Origin: an uncultured Collinsella sp.
GTDB lineage: Bacteria > Actinomycetota > Coriobacteriia > Coriobacteriales > Coriobacteriaceae
Length of the DNA: 51,337 bases
Direction: 5' to 3'
Assembly: GCA_905209455.1 (NCBI GenBank)
Contig: CAJLTA010000016.1
Span: 1 to 51,337, forward strand
In this document: positions 8,574 through 17,346 of the stretch, in pieces
Layout: the number at the start of each line of letters is the position of its first letter
Numbering within the stretch: the first letter of the stretch is position 1
Translations under genes and position numbers: made by a program
Notes under the pieces: model-generated
Told to the model about the DNA's origin: nothing
The model's input: the letters and a program-made list of their open reading frames with translations, nothing else
Databases searched by the model: none

Positions 8574-9857
8574 ATGTCACTTGCAACTCAGCAATCGCTC
8601 GAATTCCATTACGTTATGCATACCTTTGGCCGCTCACCGGTTGAGTTTGTCGAAGGTCACGGCATGAAGCTCATCGGTGACGATGGTCGTGAGTATCTCG
8701 ACTTTCTCGCTGGTATTGGCGTGTGTAGTCTAGGTCACGGAAATCCTGCAGTGCTTTCGGCGCTCGAGGTTCAGACCAAAAAGCTCATGCATGTCTCCAA
8801 TTACTTCTACATTGAGCAGCGCGGACAGGTCGCGGCGCTGCTGTCCAAGCTTGCTAACGACGACGTAGATGGTGCGCGCGTGCTTGCCGATGCCATTGTC
8901 GCCGGCGATGAGACCACGGCAGCTGCTCTTGGTGCCCCGGCTGCGGATGAGCAGGTTTGGGAGACCTTCTTTGCCAACTCTGGCGCCGAGGCCAACGAAG
9001 GCTCGATGAAGCTCGCGCGCCTGTACGCCAAGCGTGCCGGAAATTGCGGCAACACCATCGTGTGCATGCGCGGCGGCTTCCACGGCCGTACGCTCGAGAC
9101 CATTGCCGCCACCATGCAGGATTGGCTGCAGGACAGCTTCCGCCCGCTGCCGGGTGGCTTTGTGGCCTGCACGCCCAACGATGTGGATGAGCTGCGTGCG
9201 ATCTTTAAGCAGCTGGGGAGCGAAATTTGTGCCGTGATGCTCGAGCCGATCCAGGGTGAGAGCGGTGTGCATCCCATGACCGAGGAGTTTATGGCTACGG
9301 CGCGCGACTTGGCGCACGAGGTGGGTGCCGTGCTTATCGCCGACGAGGTCCAGTGCGGCATCTTCCGCTCCGGCAAGCCATTTGCATTCCAAACCTATGG
9401 CGTGAAGCCCGACATCATGAGCCTTGCCAAGGGCATTGCCGACGGCGTGCCCATGGGTGCCGTGGTGGCAAAGAAGGAAATCGCCGACGTCTTTAAGCCC
9501 GGCGATCATGGTTCGACCTTTGGCGGTAGCTGCCTGGCCATCACGGCGTGTGCCGCGACGCTCTCCGCGCTCGTGCGCGGCGATTATGCCGACCATGCTG
9601 CCAAGGTAGGCGCCTATATGGAGGCAAAGCTCGCTAAGCTGCCGCACGTGACCGAGGTGCGTGGCCGCGGCTTGATGCTCGGCTGTGATTTGGATGATGC
9701 TGCGGGCGATGCGCATGATATTGTTGCCCGCGCGCTGGCCGCCGGTGCCGTGATTAACGCTACGGGTGCCCATACGCTGCGTTTCCTGCCGCCGCTCGTC
9801 TGCGAGGAAGCCGACGTGGATAGTCTGATTGAGATCCTGTCGGGTGTCTTGGGCTAA
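8574..9857 (+). CDS. argD: Acetylornithine aminotransferase
   Basis: ArgD is a PLP enzyme that converts N-acetylglutamate semialdehyde to N-acetylornithine. The 427-residue class-III aminotransferase has FFANSGAEANEGSMKLAR, GGFHGRTLETIAAT, LIADEVQCGIFRSG and the PLP lysine in MSLAKGIADGVPMGA. It carries an insertion of about 25 residues after YFYIEQRGQVAALLSKL, relative to shorter ArgD proteins. It closes the operon and is followed by a terminator at 9883. Confidence 0.96.
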   Translation: MSLATQQSLEFHYVMHTFGRSPVEFVEGHGMKLIGDDGREYLDFLAGIGVCSLGHGNPAVLSALEVQTKKLMHVSNYFYIEQRGQVAALLSKLANDDVDGARVLADAIVAGDETTAAALGAPAADEQVWETFFANSGAEANEGSMKLARLYAKRAGNCGNTIVCMRGGFHGRTLETIAATMQDWLQDSFRPLPGGFVACTPNDVDELRAIFKQLGSEICAVMLEPIQGESGVHPMTEEFMATARDLAHEVGAVLIADEVQCGIFRSGKPFAFQTYGVKPDIMSLAKGIADGVPMGAVVAKKEIADVFKPGDHGSTFGGSCLAITACAATLSALVRGDYADHAAKVGAYMEAKLAKLPHVTEVRGRGLMLGCDLDDAAGDAHDIVARALAAGAVINATGAHTLRFLPPLVCEEADVDSLIEILSGVLG

Positions 9858-9882
9858 CGCGGTGCAATAACTCAATTTGGAC

Positions 9883-9942
9883 CGGGTTCCGGACTGCGGA
9901 AGTGCCCTACGCGGCATGATTCAGCGGTCTGGAGCCCGTTTT
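9883..9942 (+). terminator. Intrinsic terminator of the argCJBD operon
   Basis: CGGGTTCCGGAC (9883-9894) pairs with GTCTGGAGCCCG (9927-9938) through a 12-bp stem with two G-U pairs, closing a 32-base loop and followed by TTTT. A second small hairpin (GCCTTAG/CTAAGGC, 9943-9961) follows directly. Confidence 0.6.
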
Positions 9943-9973
9943 GCCTTAGATTTGCTAAGGCAGGGAGACCTGC

Positions 9974-10190
9974 TGGTCAAAAAACATCAAATATGAGTAC
10001 TGTTACCGATTTGGTAGCAGCAATTTTGGACTAATAAGGCCAGATAGCAAGTCGAAATGGCGATGAAAGCACGATTTTGATTCAACTGTTAGCCCTTATA
10101 ATGGACATATGTTGCGTAACTTAAGCAAATACTGTCTATTTATATGTTGCAAACAAAGTAGCAGTACTCATTTTTGCCATTTTTTGACCA
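9974..10190. repeat. 217-bp AT-rich element with about 33-bp terminal inverted repeats
   Basis: The left end TGGTCAAAAAA followed by ATGAGTACTGTTAC (9974-10006) matches the reverse complement of the right end (10158-10190) with few mismatches and a one-base length difference. The interior is much more AT-rich than the genes around it and has no ORF. The arrangement resembles a MITE-like non-autonomous element or a large stem-loop RNA. I know no family name for it. Confidence 0.7.
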
Positions 10191-10244
10191 CGGCCTTTGT
10201 GACAGACGTGCTGGCGGGTTCGAATCCCATGCGCTGGGCCTGAA

Positions 10245-10273
10245 AAAGGAAAGGCCTCCATCGCCGGAGGCCT
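10245..10273 (-). terminator. Minus-strand terminator hairpin
   Basis: AGGCCTCC and GGAGGCCT (10252-10259 and 10266-10273) form a stem with a six-base loop. Read on the minus strand it is followed by TTCCTTTTT. It lies beyond the outermost copy of the tRNA-Val tail, so it takes the place that the AAACGGTCC hairpin takes after the tRNA. Confidence 0.65.
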
Positions 10274-10275
10274 AA

Positions 10276-10643
10276 CAATTCAGTGGTGGGCGATGAGGGA
10301 TGTCCGCGTGCGGTTGGCGCCGCCCGCGCCCCGCTTCGTCGCTCCGCTCCTCGCGTGCTGCGCTGGAAAACGCTTCGCGTTTCCTCAGCTCCGCACCCTG
10401 GCGGGTTCGAATCCCATGAAATGGGCGCAAACAAAACGGTCCCCTTGCGAGGACCGTTTCCAATTCAGTGGTGGGCGATGAGGGATGTCGCGTGCGGCTG
10501 GCGCCGCCCGCATCCGCTTCGTCGCTCCGCTCCTCGCGTGCTGCGCTGGAAAACGCTTCGCGTTTCCTCAGCTCCGCACCCTGGCGGGTTCGAATCCCAT
10601 GAAATGGGCGCAAACAAAACGGTCCCCTTGCGAGGACCGTTTC
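10276..10643. repeat. Two tandem 185/183-bp repeats carrying the tRNA-Val 3' tail
   Basis: Unit 1 (10276-10460) and unit 2 (10461-10643) are nearly identical, with small differences near 10303-10345 in unit 1. Each begins with the sequence that forms the last 17 bases of tRNA-Val plus CCA and trailer (plus-strand CAATTCAGTGGTGGGCGATG). After that come a GC-rich block, a T-arm-like GGGTTCGAATCCC on the plus strand, and the AAACGGTCC...GGACCGTTT terminator. Any open frames across the repeats are artefacts of tRNA tails. The structure suggests duplication of a tRNA-tail-plus-terminator module. Confidence 0.85.
10617..10642 (-). terminator. Terminator of tRNA-Val (minus strand)
   Basis: AAACGGTCC pairs with GGACCGTTT around a short loop; on the minus strand the stem is followed by TGTTTG, giving a T-rich tail. 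An identical copy at 10434-10459 belongs to the tandem repeat. Confidence 0.75.
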
Positions 10644-10651
10644 CAATTCAG

Positions 10652-10727
10652 TGGTGGGCGATGAGGGATTCGAACCCCCAGCCTTGTGCGTGTAAAGCAC
10701 CTGCGCTAACCGTTGCGCCAATCGCCC
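10652..10727 (-). tRNA. tRNA-Val(UAC)
   Basis: A complete cloverleaf is read on the minus strand: acceptor GGGCGAT/ATCGCCC, D-arm GCGC-GCGC, anticodon loop TTTACAC giving anticodon TAC (valine GUA codons), and T-loop TTCGAAT. The encoded CCA follows discriminator A. The anticodon stem has one G-A mismatch at its outer pair. A -10-like box lies upstream (plus-strand AGTATA, 10738-10743). Its last 17 bases are repeated twice downstream at 10276 and 10461. Confidence 0.93.
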
Positions 10728-10914
10728 GTGCGGAGAGAGTATAGCAAAACAATCGCCTCATTCACCTCATATCCATTAAAGGTAACTCGCGCGTGTCACA
10801 GCGGAGCTGATTCAGTTGAGATTGCCTGAACATTCCGCCCCTCTTTACGCCCTCGGGTATACTCAAAAGCTACTGATTCGATTTGATGCCCAGCAACAGC
10901 AGAGGGGATAGTAT

Positions 10915-12795
10915 ATGTGCGGTTTTGTCGGTTTTGTCGGTGGGACGGATAACCAATCCGAGGTGCTCACCAAGATGATGGACCGCATCGTCCATCGCGG
11001 TCCCGACATGGGCGGTCAGTTTATCGACGGCCGCGTTGCCCTCGGCTTCCGCCGCTTGTCGATCCTCGACCTGACCGAGGCCGGCGCTCAGCCCATGGCC
11101 AATGAGGACGGCAGCGTCGTCATTGTCTTCAACGGTGAGATCTACAACTTCCAAGAACTCCGTTCCGAGCTCGAAGCCAAGGGCTACAAGTTCCATTGCG
11201 GCGCCGACACCGAGAGCCTCCTGCACGGCTACGAGGAGTGGGGCGAGGCCGTCCTCGATCGCCTGCGCGGTATGTACGCCTTCGTCATCTGGGACAAAAA
11301 GAAGAACAAGCTTTTTGGCGCCCGCGACATCTTTGGCATCAAGCCGCTCTACTACTATCCCATGGCCGATGCGGGCGACGGCGCTCCGGGCGTGCTCTTT
11401 GGTTCCGAGATCAAGAGCTTCCTGGACTACCCGCACTTCCACAAGGCGGTCAACAAAAAGGCCCTGCGTCCGTACATGACGCTGCAGTATTCGGCAACCG
11501 AGGAGACCTTCTTCGAGGGTGTCTACAAGCTGCCGCCGGCGCACTACTTTACCGTCGATATCCCGACCGGCAAGATGAACATCGAGCGCTACTGGGATTG
11601 CGATTACTCTGCCGTCGAGAAGCCGTTCGAGGAGTACGTCGATGAGCTGGACGAGGTCGTGCACGAGAGCGTCGAGGCCCATCGCATCGCCGACGTCAAG
11701 GTCGCGTCGTTCCTCTCCGGTGGCGTCGACTCCAGCTACATCGCCGCTTGCCTCATGCCCGACAAGACCTTCTCGGTGGGCTTTGACTACAAGAACTTCA
11801 ATGAGACCAACTACGCCAAGGAGCTTTCCGATAAGCTCGGCGTCGAAAACGTTCGCAAGATGATTACCGCCGACGAGTTCTTCGGTGCGCTCGAGGACAT
11901 CCAGTATCACATGGACGAGCCGCAGTCCAACCTGTCTTCCGTGCCGCTGTGGTTCTTGGCCGAGATGGCCCGCAAGGACGTCACCGTGGTGCTTTCGGGC
12001 GAAGGCGCCGACGAACTCTTTGGCGGCTACGCCTACTACGAGGATACGGTCCCGGTGCGCAAGTACAAAAAGATGGTGCCGCTGCCCATCCGTCGCGCGC
12101 TCGGTAACCTGGCGCTGCATATGCCGTACTTCAAGGGACATAACTTCCTGGTCAAGGGTGCCGAGATCCCCGAGAAGTCGTTCCTGGGACAGGCTCTGGT
12201 ATGGCCGGAGCGCGAGGTCGACGGCGTGCTCAAGCCCGAGTACAACACCGGCGACGGCGCCTTTGAGCTCGCTGCACCCATCTACGCACGCGTGAAGGGT
12301 CAGCCCGAACTGGTCAAGAAGCAGTACCTGGACATGAACATGTGGCTCCCGGGCGACATTCTGCTCAAGGCCGACAAGATGTGCATGGCACATTCGCTGG
12401 AGCTGCGCGTGCCCTTCCTGGACCGCAAAGTCATGGAGTTCGCCGAGCACATTCCCGACCGCTACCGCATCAACGAGAACGGCAACAAACAGGTACTCCG
12501 CCACGCTGCCAACAAGTCGCTGCCCGATGAGTGGGCCACCCGTCCCAAGGTGGGCTTCCCGGTGCCGATTGTCTACTGGCTGCGCGAGCAAAAGTGGTAC
12601 GACTATGTCAAGGAGTACTTCACCGCGCCGTGGGCAAGTGAGTTCTTCAATACCGACGAGCTCATGCACCTGCTCGATCTGCACTTTGCGGGCAAGGGCG
12701 ATTTCCAGCGCAAGATCTATACGCCGCTCGTGTTCCTAGTGTGGTACAAGCGCTTCTTTATCGACGAGGGCCAGCCTTCTGCTCAGGCTGCCTAG
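10915..12795 (+). CDS. asnB: Asparagine synthase (glutamine-hydrolysing)
   Basis: AsnB makes asparagine from aspartate, ATP and glutamine. The 626-residue protein begins MCGFVGFVGG, so Cys2 is the glutaminase nucleophile after Met removal, followed by HRGPDMGG and the FNGEIYNF segment. The synthetase domain has the pyrophosphate loop FLSGGVDSSY near residue 268 and the VLSGEGADELFGGY block. AGAGGGG precedes the ATG. A TATACT at 10858 could be the -10 box, without a good -35. The gene stands alone, with tRNA-Val divergent upstream and a terminator downstream. Confidence 0.96.
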   Translation: MCGFVGFVGGTDNQSEVLTKMMDRIVHRGPDMGGQFIDGRVALGFRRLSILDLTEAGAQPMANEDGSVVIVFNGEIYNFQELRSELEAKGYKFHCGADTESLLHGYEEWGEAVLDRLRGMYAFVIWDKKKNKLFGARDIFGIKPLYYYPMADAGDGAPGVLFGSEIKSFLDYPHFHKAVNKKALRPYMTLQYSATEETFFEGVYKLPPAHYFTVDIPTGKMNIERYWDCDYSAVEKPFEEYVDELDEVVHESVEAHRIADVKVASFLSGGVDSSYIAACLMPDKTFSVGFDYKNFNETNYAKELSDKLGVENVRKMITADEFFGALEDIQYHMDEPQSNLSSVPLWFLAEMARKDVTVVLSGEGADELFGGYAYYEDTVPVRKYKKMVPLPIRRALGNLALHMPYFKGHNFLVKGAEIPEKSFLGQALVWPEREVDGVLKPEYNTGDGAFELAAPIYARVKGQPELVKKQYLDMNMWLPGDILLKADKMCMAHSLELRVPFLDRKVMEFAEHIPDRYRINENGNKQVLRHAANKSLPDEWATRPKVGFPVPIVYWLREQKWYDYVKEYFTAPWASEFFNTDELMHLLDLHFAGKGDFQRKIYTPLVFLVWYKRFFIDEGQPSAQAA

Positions 12796-12822
12796 TCTCG
12801 GCCTACGAATGCCTGCGCGTAA

Positions 12823-12845
12823 CGGCTCCTCCGGGAGCCGTTTTT
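12823..12845 (+). terminator. Intrinsic terminator of asnB
   Basis: CGGCTCC and GGAGCCG form a short GC stem with a small loop, followed by TTTTT. Confidence 0.85.
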
Positions 12846-12907
12846 GCGCGAGCACGTTTCAGTTACTATGAAAACCGTCCCTGCCAAATGGCTGAGAAAG
12901 GTGAAAG

Positions 12908-14470
12908 ATGCACCATTCGGATTCCGCGACCGTGACCACGGTCGATACGCTTGCCAAGCTGCTCGATGTGTGCGGCGAGCTGCGCGCATCAGAGCAGGTT
13001 GACGAGCGTGCCGTGACCGGTTGCTCGTTTGATTCGCGCGCGGTCTCGGCAGGTGACGTGTTCTTCTGTAAAGGTGCTGCCTTTAAGCCCGCGTTTTTGA
13101 GCATGGCGCTCGATGCGGGCGCCGTCGCATTTGTGTGCGAGGAGTCGCTGGTCGAGTCTCTGGAGCCGCTGGCGAAGGAGAGCGGTGCTGCGATGCTGGT
13201 TGTTGATAGTGTTCGCACGGCCATGGCCCTGTTGCCGCCGGAGGTCTACGACCGTCCCGACCACGACGTCAAGATCGTGGGCATCACCGGCACCAAGGGA
13301 AAGACCACGGCCGCTTTTATGCTCCAGTCGATTATCAAAGCGGCGGGCGAGTCCTGCGGCATGATCGGCTCGGTGAGTACCGACGATGGTATCGAGTGCT
13401 ACGAGAGCACCAACACCACGCCCGAGGCCCCCGAGGTTTGGCGCCATATCGCCAACTGCCGCACGTCCGGTCGCCAGTCCATGGTCATGGAGGTCTCGAG
13501 CCAGGCGCTCAAGTACCAACGCGTCGAGAATCTGCCGTTTGACGTGGCGTGCTTCCTCAACATCGGCCGCGACCACATCTCGCCGATCGAACACCCCACA
13601 TTTGAGGATTATTTTGAGAGCAAACTCAGGATCTTTGACCAGGCAAAGACTGCCGTGGTGAATCTGGGCACCGAAGAGGTCGACCGTGTGCTGGAGGCAG
13701 CGTCGACGGCCGAGCGCTTGGTGACCGTTGGCGTCGAGCATCCCGAGGCGAGCCTGTGGGCGAGCGACGTACGCATGGTCGGCTTTAGCATCGAGTTCAA
13801 CTTGCATGGCCTGTGTGCCGACGAGTCCGAGGCGGGGGAGAAGGTCCTGCTGGGCATCGCGGGCGACTTTAACGTGGAGAACGCGCTGGTCGCTATCGCC
13901 GCCGCGCGCGAGATCGGCATCGGTATCGAGGCTATCAAGAAGGGCCTCTCCAAACTGCGTGTGCCGGGCCGTATGGAGGTCGTGGAGTCGAAGGACGGCC
14001 GCGTGATCTGCGTCGTCGACTATGCGCACAACCAGCTTTCGTTCCGTTCGCTTTTCTCGTCGGTCAAGCGCGCGTTTCCCGCCAGCCCGGTCATCGCGGT
14101 GTTTGGCGCTGCCGGCGGCAAGGCGCAGGAGCGCCGCGAGCAGCTTCCGCGCGAGGCCGCACCGTATTCCGACCTGATGATCTTTGCCAATGAGGACCCG
14201 GCTCACGAGGACCCGATGAAGGTCTGTCGCGAGCTTGCCGAACATGTTCCCGACGATACGCCGAACAAGATCATCCTCGATCGCGAAGCTGCCGTGCATG
14301 CGGCGTTCAAGGCGGCGCGCGAGGAGTACGTCAACCCCGATGCTCCTACCATTGTCTTGCTGCTGGCAAAGGGTGACGAGGAGCTCATGCACGTGGGCGA
14401 CGAGTTCGTGCCCATCGAGAGCGACCTTTCGTTGGCCAATCGCCTGATCGATGTTACCCAGTTTGACTAA
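12908..14470 (+). CDS. murE: UDP-N-acetylmuramoyl-tripeptide synthetase (MurE-type Mur ligase)
   Basis: MurE adds the third amino acid to the peptidoglycan stem peptide. The 520-residue protein has the N-terminal UDP-MurNAc domain (TGCSFDSRAVSAGDVFFC), the ATP loop GITGTKGKTTAA, the NTTPEAPEVW segment, and the Mur C-domain (VPGRMEVVES, VDYAHN). The usual DAP-specific DNPR signature is absent: near residues 425-437 the sequence reads NEDPAHEDP, similar to the DNPANDDP of lysine-adding MurE. A diamino acid other than meso-DAP, such as L-Lys or L-Orn, is therefore likely (inference). GAAAGG precedes the ATG. Confidence 0.9.
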   Translation: MHHSDSATVTTVDTLAKLLDVCGELRASEQVDERAVTGCSFDSRAVSAGDVFFCKGAAFKPAFLSMALDAGAVAFVCEESLVESLEPLAKESGAAMLVVDSVRTAMALLPPEVYDRPDHDVKIVGITGTKGKTTAAFMLQSIIKAAGESCGMIGSVSTDDGIECYESTNTTPEAPEVWRHIANCRTSGRQSMVMEVSSQALKYQRVENLPFDVACFLNIGRDHISPIEHPTFEDYFESKLRIFDQAKTAVVNLGTEEVDRVLEAASTAERLVTVGVEHPEASLWASDVRMVGFSIEFNLHGLCADESEAGEKVLLGIAGDFNVENALVAIAAAREIGIGIEAIKKGLSKLRVPGRMEVVESKDGRVICVVDYAHNQLSFRSLFSSVKRAFPASPVIAVFGAAGGKAQERREQLPREAAPYSDLMIFANEDPAHEDPMKVCRELAEHVPDDTPNKIILDREAAVHAAFKAAREEYVNPDAPTIVLLLAKGDEELMHVGDEFVPIESDLSLANRLIDVTQFD

Positions 14471-14577
14471 TGAACCATGATGGCGGCGGCGCCCTGAGTG
14501 CGCTGTCGCCATAAGCGTGTTCCCTCAATCAAAACATGCCGTCCAAGTCCAAATCCTTCTACGTAAACGGAGTAACC

Positions 14578-15489
14578 ATGTCCCACAATACCCTGCCGAC
14601 CGTTGCCGAGCTTTCGGGCGAGATGCGCGAGCGCTTGGCCAAGGTCAAGTACGTCTTTACCGACCTGGATGCCACGATGCTCGCGCCCGGCTCGTGCGTG
14701 CTGCGCGACAACGACGGCAACCCTTCGACCAAACTCGTCGAGGCCGTCGTGGCGCTCGCTCGCGCTGGTATCCAGGTGGTTCCCACCTCGGGCCGCAACC
14801 GTACCATGATCCACGAGGACGCGCGCGTGCTCGGCCTCAACTCCTACATCGGCGAGATGGGCGGCCTGGTCATGTACGACCTCAAAGCCAACGATTGGGA
14901 GTATCTGACCGGCGACATGCCTTACGACCCCGCCTGCGGCCTTACTCCGCACCAAGTGATCGAGCAGACCGGCGTGTGCGAGAAGATCCTTGCCCGCTGG
15001 CCGCACAAGATCGAGTACCACAACGACATGTCGACCGGCTACAAGTACCGTGAGGTCACCGTCGGCATGCGCGGCGATGTGCCCGACGATGAGGTCCAGG
15101 CCATCCTGGACGAGGCCGGCTGCGGTCTGGTCTGGGCTTGCAACGGCCATCTGACTCACCTGTCCAAGCCGACGACGCTCGAGCTTAATCGCGTCGAGGA
15201 CGGTCGCGCCTTCAACATCAATCCGGCGGGTCTTAACAAAGGCGTTGCCATTGCGCGCTTCTGCGAGCACCTGGGGATCGAGCGCGAGGAGACGCTTGCG
15301 CTCGGCGACTCCGAGTCCGACTTCTACATGGCCGATCACGTGGGCACGTTCTGCCTGGTCGAGAATGGCCTGACGAGCGCCGGCGCGCCCGAGTTCCTGG
15401 CTGCCTGCGAGAACGCTTTCGTTACGCGCGGCAAAATTGTCGACGGTTGGGCGGCGACGGCAGAGCTGCTGGTCGCGGCGCGTTCGTAG
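14578..15489 (+). CDS. HAD-superfamily hydrolase (Cof/IIB type)
   Basis: This 303-residue phosphatase-like protein has HAD motif I as FTDLDATML (both aspartates present), motif II in VVPTSGR, a lysine in LNKGVAIARF, and motif IV in LALGDSESDFYMAD. The central cap resembles that of Cof, mannosyl-3-phosphoglycerate phosphatase and phosphoglycolate phosphatase relatives; the substrate cannot be told. I chose the ATG at 14578, after CGGAGTAACC. It lies between murE and murI, which hints at a cell-wall or housekeeping link but proves none. Confidence 0.82.
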   Translation: MSHNTLPTVAELSGEMRERLAKVKYVFTDLDATMLAPGSCVLRDNDGNPSTKLVEAVVALARAGIQVVPTSGRNRTMIHEDARVLGLNSYIGEMGGLVMYDLKANDWEYLTGDMPYDPACGLTPHQVIEQTGVCEKILARWPHKIEYHNDMSTGYKYREVTVGMRGDVPDDEVQAILDEAGCGLVWACNGHLTHLSKPTTLELNRVEDGRAFNINPAGLNKGVAIARFCEHLGIEREETLALGDSESDFYMADHVGTFCLVENGLTSAGAPEFLAACENAFVTRGKIVDGWAATAELLVAARS

Positions 15490-15540
15490 CGCGGCGTCGC
15501 TGCACTTGGACATGTCTTTTCGAGAGAGACTGGTGAGGTA

Positions 15541-16425
15541 ATGTCCGATATCGAGAATCCGGCAGGCGACACGCGCCCGATTGGCGTGTTCGATTCTGGT
15601 TTGGGCGGTCTGACGGTTGCGCGCGCGATTGCGACGGCGCTGCCGCACGAGTCCGTCTACTACTTTGGCGACACCAAGCGCTGCCCCTACGGCACGCGCA
15701 CCGAGGATGAAGTGCGCTCGTTTGCGCTGCAGGCGGGTCGTTGGCTTTCGAAGCACGACGTCAAGATTATGGTCATCGCCTGCAACACGGCGACCGCTGC
15801 GGCCTTGCGTTTGGCCCAGCAGGTGCTCGACGTTCCCGTGATCGGCGTGATCGCGCCGGGTGCCCGTGCAGCAATCAACAGTACGCGTACGCGTCGCGTG
15901 GGCGTGCTCGCTACCAACCTCACTATTCGCTCGGGCGCCTACACGCGCGCCATTCAGGATCTAGATGCCGGCGTCGATGTATACGGCTGTCCTGCCTCGA
16001 GCTTTGTCGAGGTTGTCGAACACGAGCTCGCCTCGGGTGCACATCTGCAGGAACAGTGGCTTGAGAACGAGGACATCTTCGATACGCCTGCCGTGCGTGC
16101 GCTGGTGGGTGCCACGGTTGAGCCGCTGCGCGACCACGGTATCGATACCGTGGTGCTCGGCTGTACGCATTTCCCGCTGTTGGTGGGACCTATCCGGCAT
16201 GCGCTGGGGCCTGGGGTGCGCGTCGTGAGTTCCGCCGAGGAGACCACACGCGAGCTGACCGATATCCTCACGCGCCGCGAGCAGCTGGCGGGCGACGCCG
16301 CCGAGCCGCAGCATCGTTTTGCCACGACGGCCGATAACATTGCCGAGTTTGCGGTGGCGGGCAGCTTTATCTTTGGTCAGCCGCTCAAGAGCATCGAACA
16401 TATCGATATCGATGAGCTGAAATAG
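15541..16425 (+). CDS. murI: Glutamate racemase
   Basis: MurI supplies D-glutamate for peptidoglycan. The 294-residue protein begins with IGVFDSGLGGLTVARA and has both catalytic cysteines, in VIACNTATA (about Cys81) and VLGCTHFPLL (about Cys208). It lies 51 bases after the HAD gene and 54 before rph, probably in the same transcript. Confidence 0.96.
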   Translation: MSDIENPAGDTRPIGVFDSGLGGLTVARAIATALPHESVYYFGDTKRCPYGTRTEDEVRSFALQAGRWLSKHDVKIMVIACNTATAAALRLAQQVLDVPVIGVIAPGARAAINSTRTRRVGVLATNLTIRSGAYTRAIQDLDAGVDVYGCPASSFVEVVEHELASGAHLQEQWLENEDIFDTPAVRALVGATVEPLRDHGIDTVVLGCTHFPLLVGPIRHALGPGVRVVSSAEETTRELTDILTRREQLAGDAAEPQHRFATTADNIAEFAVAGSFIFGQPLKSIEHIDIDELK

Positions 16426-16479
16426 ATGTAAGGCAGCCGCCAAAGCCTTCGCCACATATTTTGCCGAAAGGATATTTCT

Positions 16480-17205
16480 ATGGAGTACATGCAGGTCAAC
16501 CGCGCCAACGGCCGCGCCGCCAACGAGTTGCGCCCCGTTAAGCTCACCCGTGGCGTCATGAAGCACGCCCACGGCTCGTGTTTGGCCGAGTTCGGTGACA
16601 CGCGCGTGCTGTGCGCCGCCACTATCGAGGAGGGCGTGCCGGGCTGGCGAAAGGGAGCTAAGGCCGGCTGGGTGACCGCGGAATACGCCATGCTGCCGGC
16701 GTCGACCGGCAAGCGCTGCAAGCGCGAGCACGCCAACCGCAAGGGTCGCTCCATGGAGATCGAGCGCCTCATTGGCCGCAGCCTGCGTACCGTCGTCAAC
16801 ATGAAGGCGCTCGGCGAGTACACCGTCACCGTCGACTGCGATGTGATTCAGGCCGATGGCGGCACGCGTACAGCGAGCATCACCGGCGCCTGGGTGGCGC
16901 TGCACGACGCCCTCGCCATGTGGGTCGAGGCGGGCAAGATCGAGCGCATCCCGCTTACCGGCCAGGTGGCTGCCATCTCTATGGGCGTTGTCGACGGCAA
17001 TACGCTGCTTGACCTCGATTATTCCGAGGACAGTCATGCCGAGGTCGACATGAACCTCGTCGCCACCGATACCGGTGAGATGATCGAGCTCCAGGGCACC
17101 GGCGAGCAGGCGCCCTTCGACCGCAAACGCCTCAACGCCCTGCTTGACCTGGGTGACAAGGGTGTCGCCGAGCTCATCGAGCTTCAGCGCCAAGCCATCG
17201 CCTAA
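16480..17205 (+). CDS. rph: Ribonuclease PH
   Basis: RNase PH is a phosphorolytic 3'-5' exonuclease that trims tRNA 3' ends. The 241-residue protein matches the family in length and has the segments GSCLAEFGDTRVLCAA, GWVTAEYAMLP, GRSMEIERLIGRSLR and VDCDVIQADGGTRTASI. GAAAGGA precedes the ATG. The murI-rph-XTPase-dtd order groups RNA and nucleotide quality-control enzymes. Confidence 0.97.
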   Translation: MEYMQVNRANGRAANELRPVKLTRGVMKHAHGSCLAEFGDTRVLCAATIEEGVPGWRKGAKAGWVTAEYAMLPASTGKRCKREHANRKGRSMEIERLIGRSLRTVVNMKALGEYTVTVDCDVIQADGGTRTASITGAWVALHDALAMWVEAGKIERIPLTGQVAAISMGVVDGNTLLDLDYSEDSHAEVDMNLVATDTGEMIELQGTGEQAPFDRKRLNALLDLGDKGVAELIELQRQAIA

Positions 17206-17240
17206 CCTGCCAAAAAGGGACAGGTTTATTTTGGTAGGTT
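17204..17240. repeat. Stop-codon-abutting hairpin with GGGACAGG core
   Basis: AACCTGCCAAAA (17204-17215) pairs with TTTTGGTAGGTT (17229-17240), one G-U pair; the loop contains GGGACAGGTTTA. The stem uses the last two bases of the rph TAA. The same architecture and core recur at 24848, 47650 and 50366. Confidence 0.75.
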
Positions 17241-17346
17241 TTATCTGCTGAAATGCTGCGTTGAAAGGTCCGATCGCCTGAGAGGGGAGAGGTCAAGTGC
17301 CCAAACGCCCCTCACGCGGCTTGCTATAGAGACAAGGAGGCCAGTC

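Noticed and set aside
10272..10721. A 149-codon minus-strand reading frame with internal repeats (SSPTTELE...)
   Set aside because: It runs through the tRNA-Val and its tail repeats; SNPSSPTT-like peptides are the usual translation of tRNA 3' ends. No ribosome site.
10728..10914. T-box leader upstream of asnB
   Set aside because: No AGGGUGGNACCGCG-type antiterminator bulge is present, and the spacer is too short and mostly tRNA-Val promoter.
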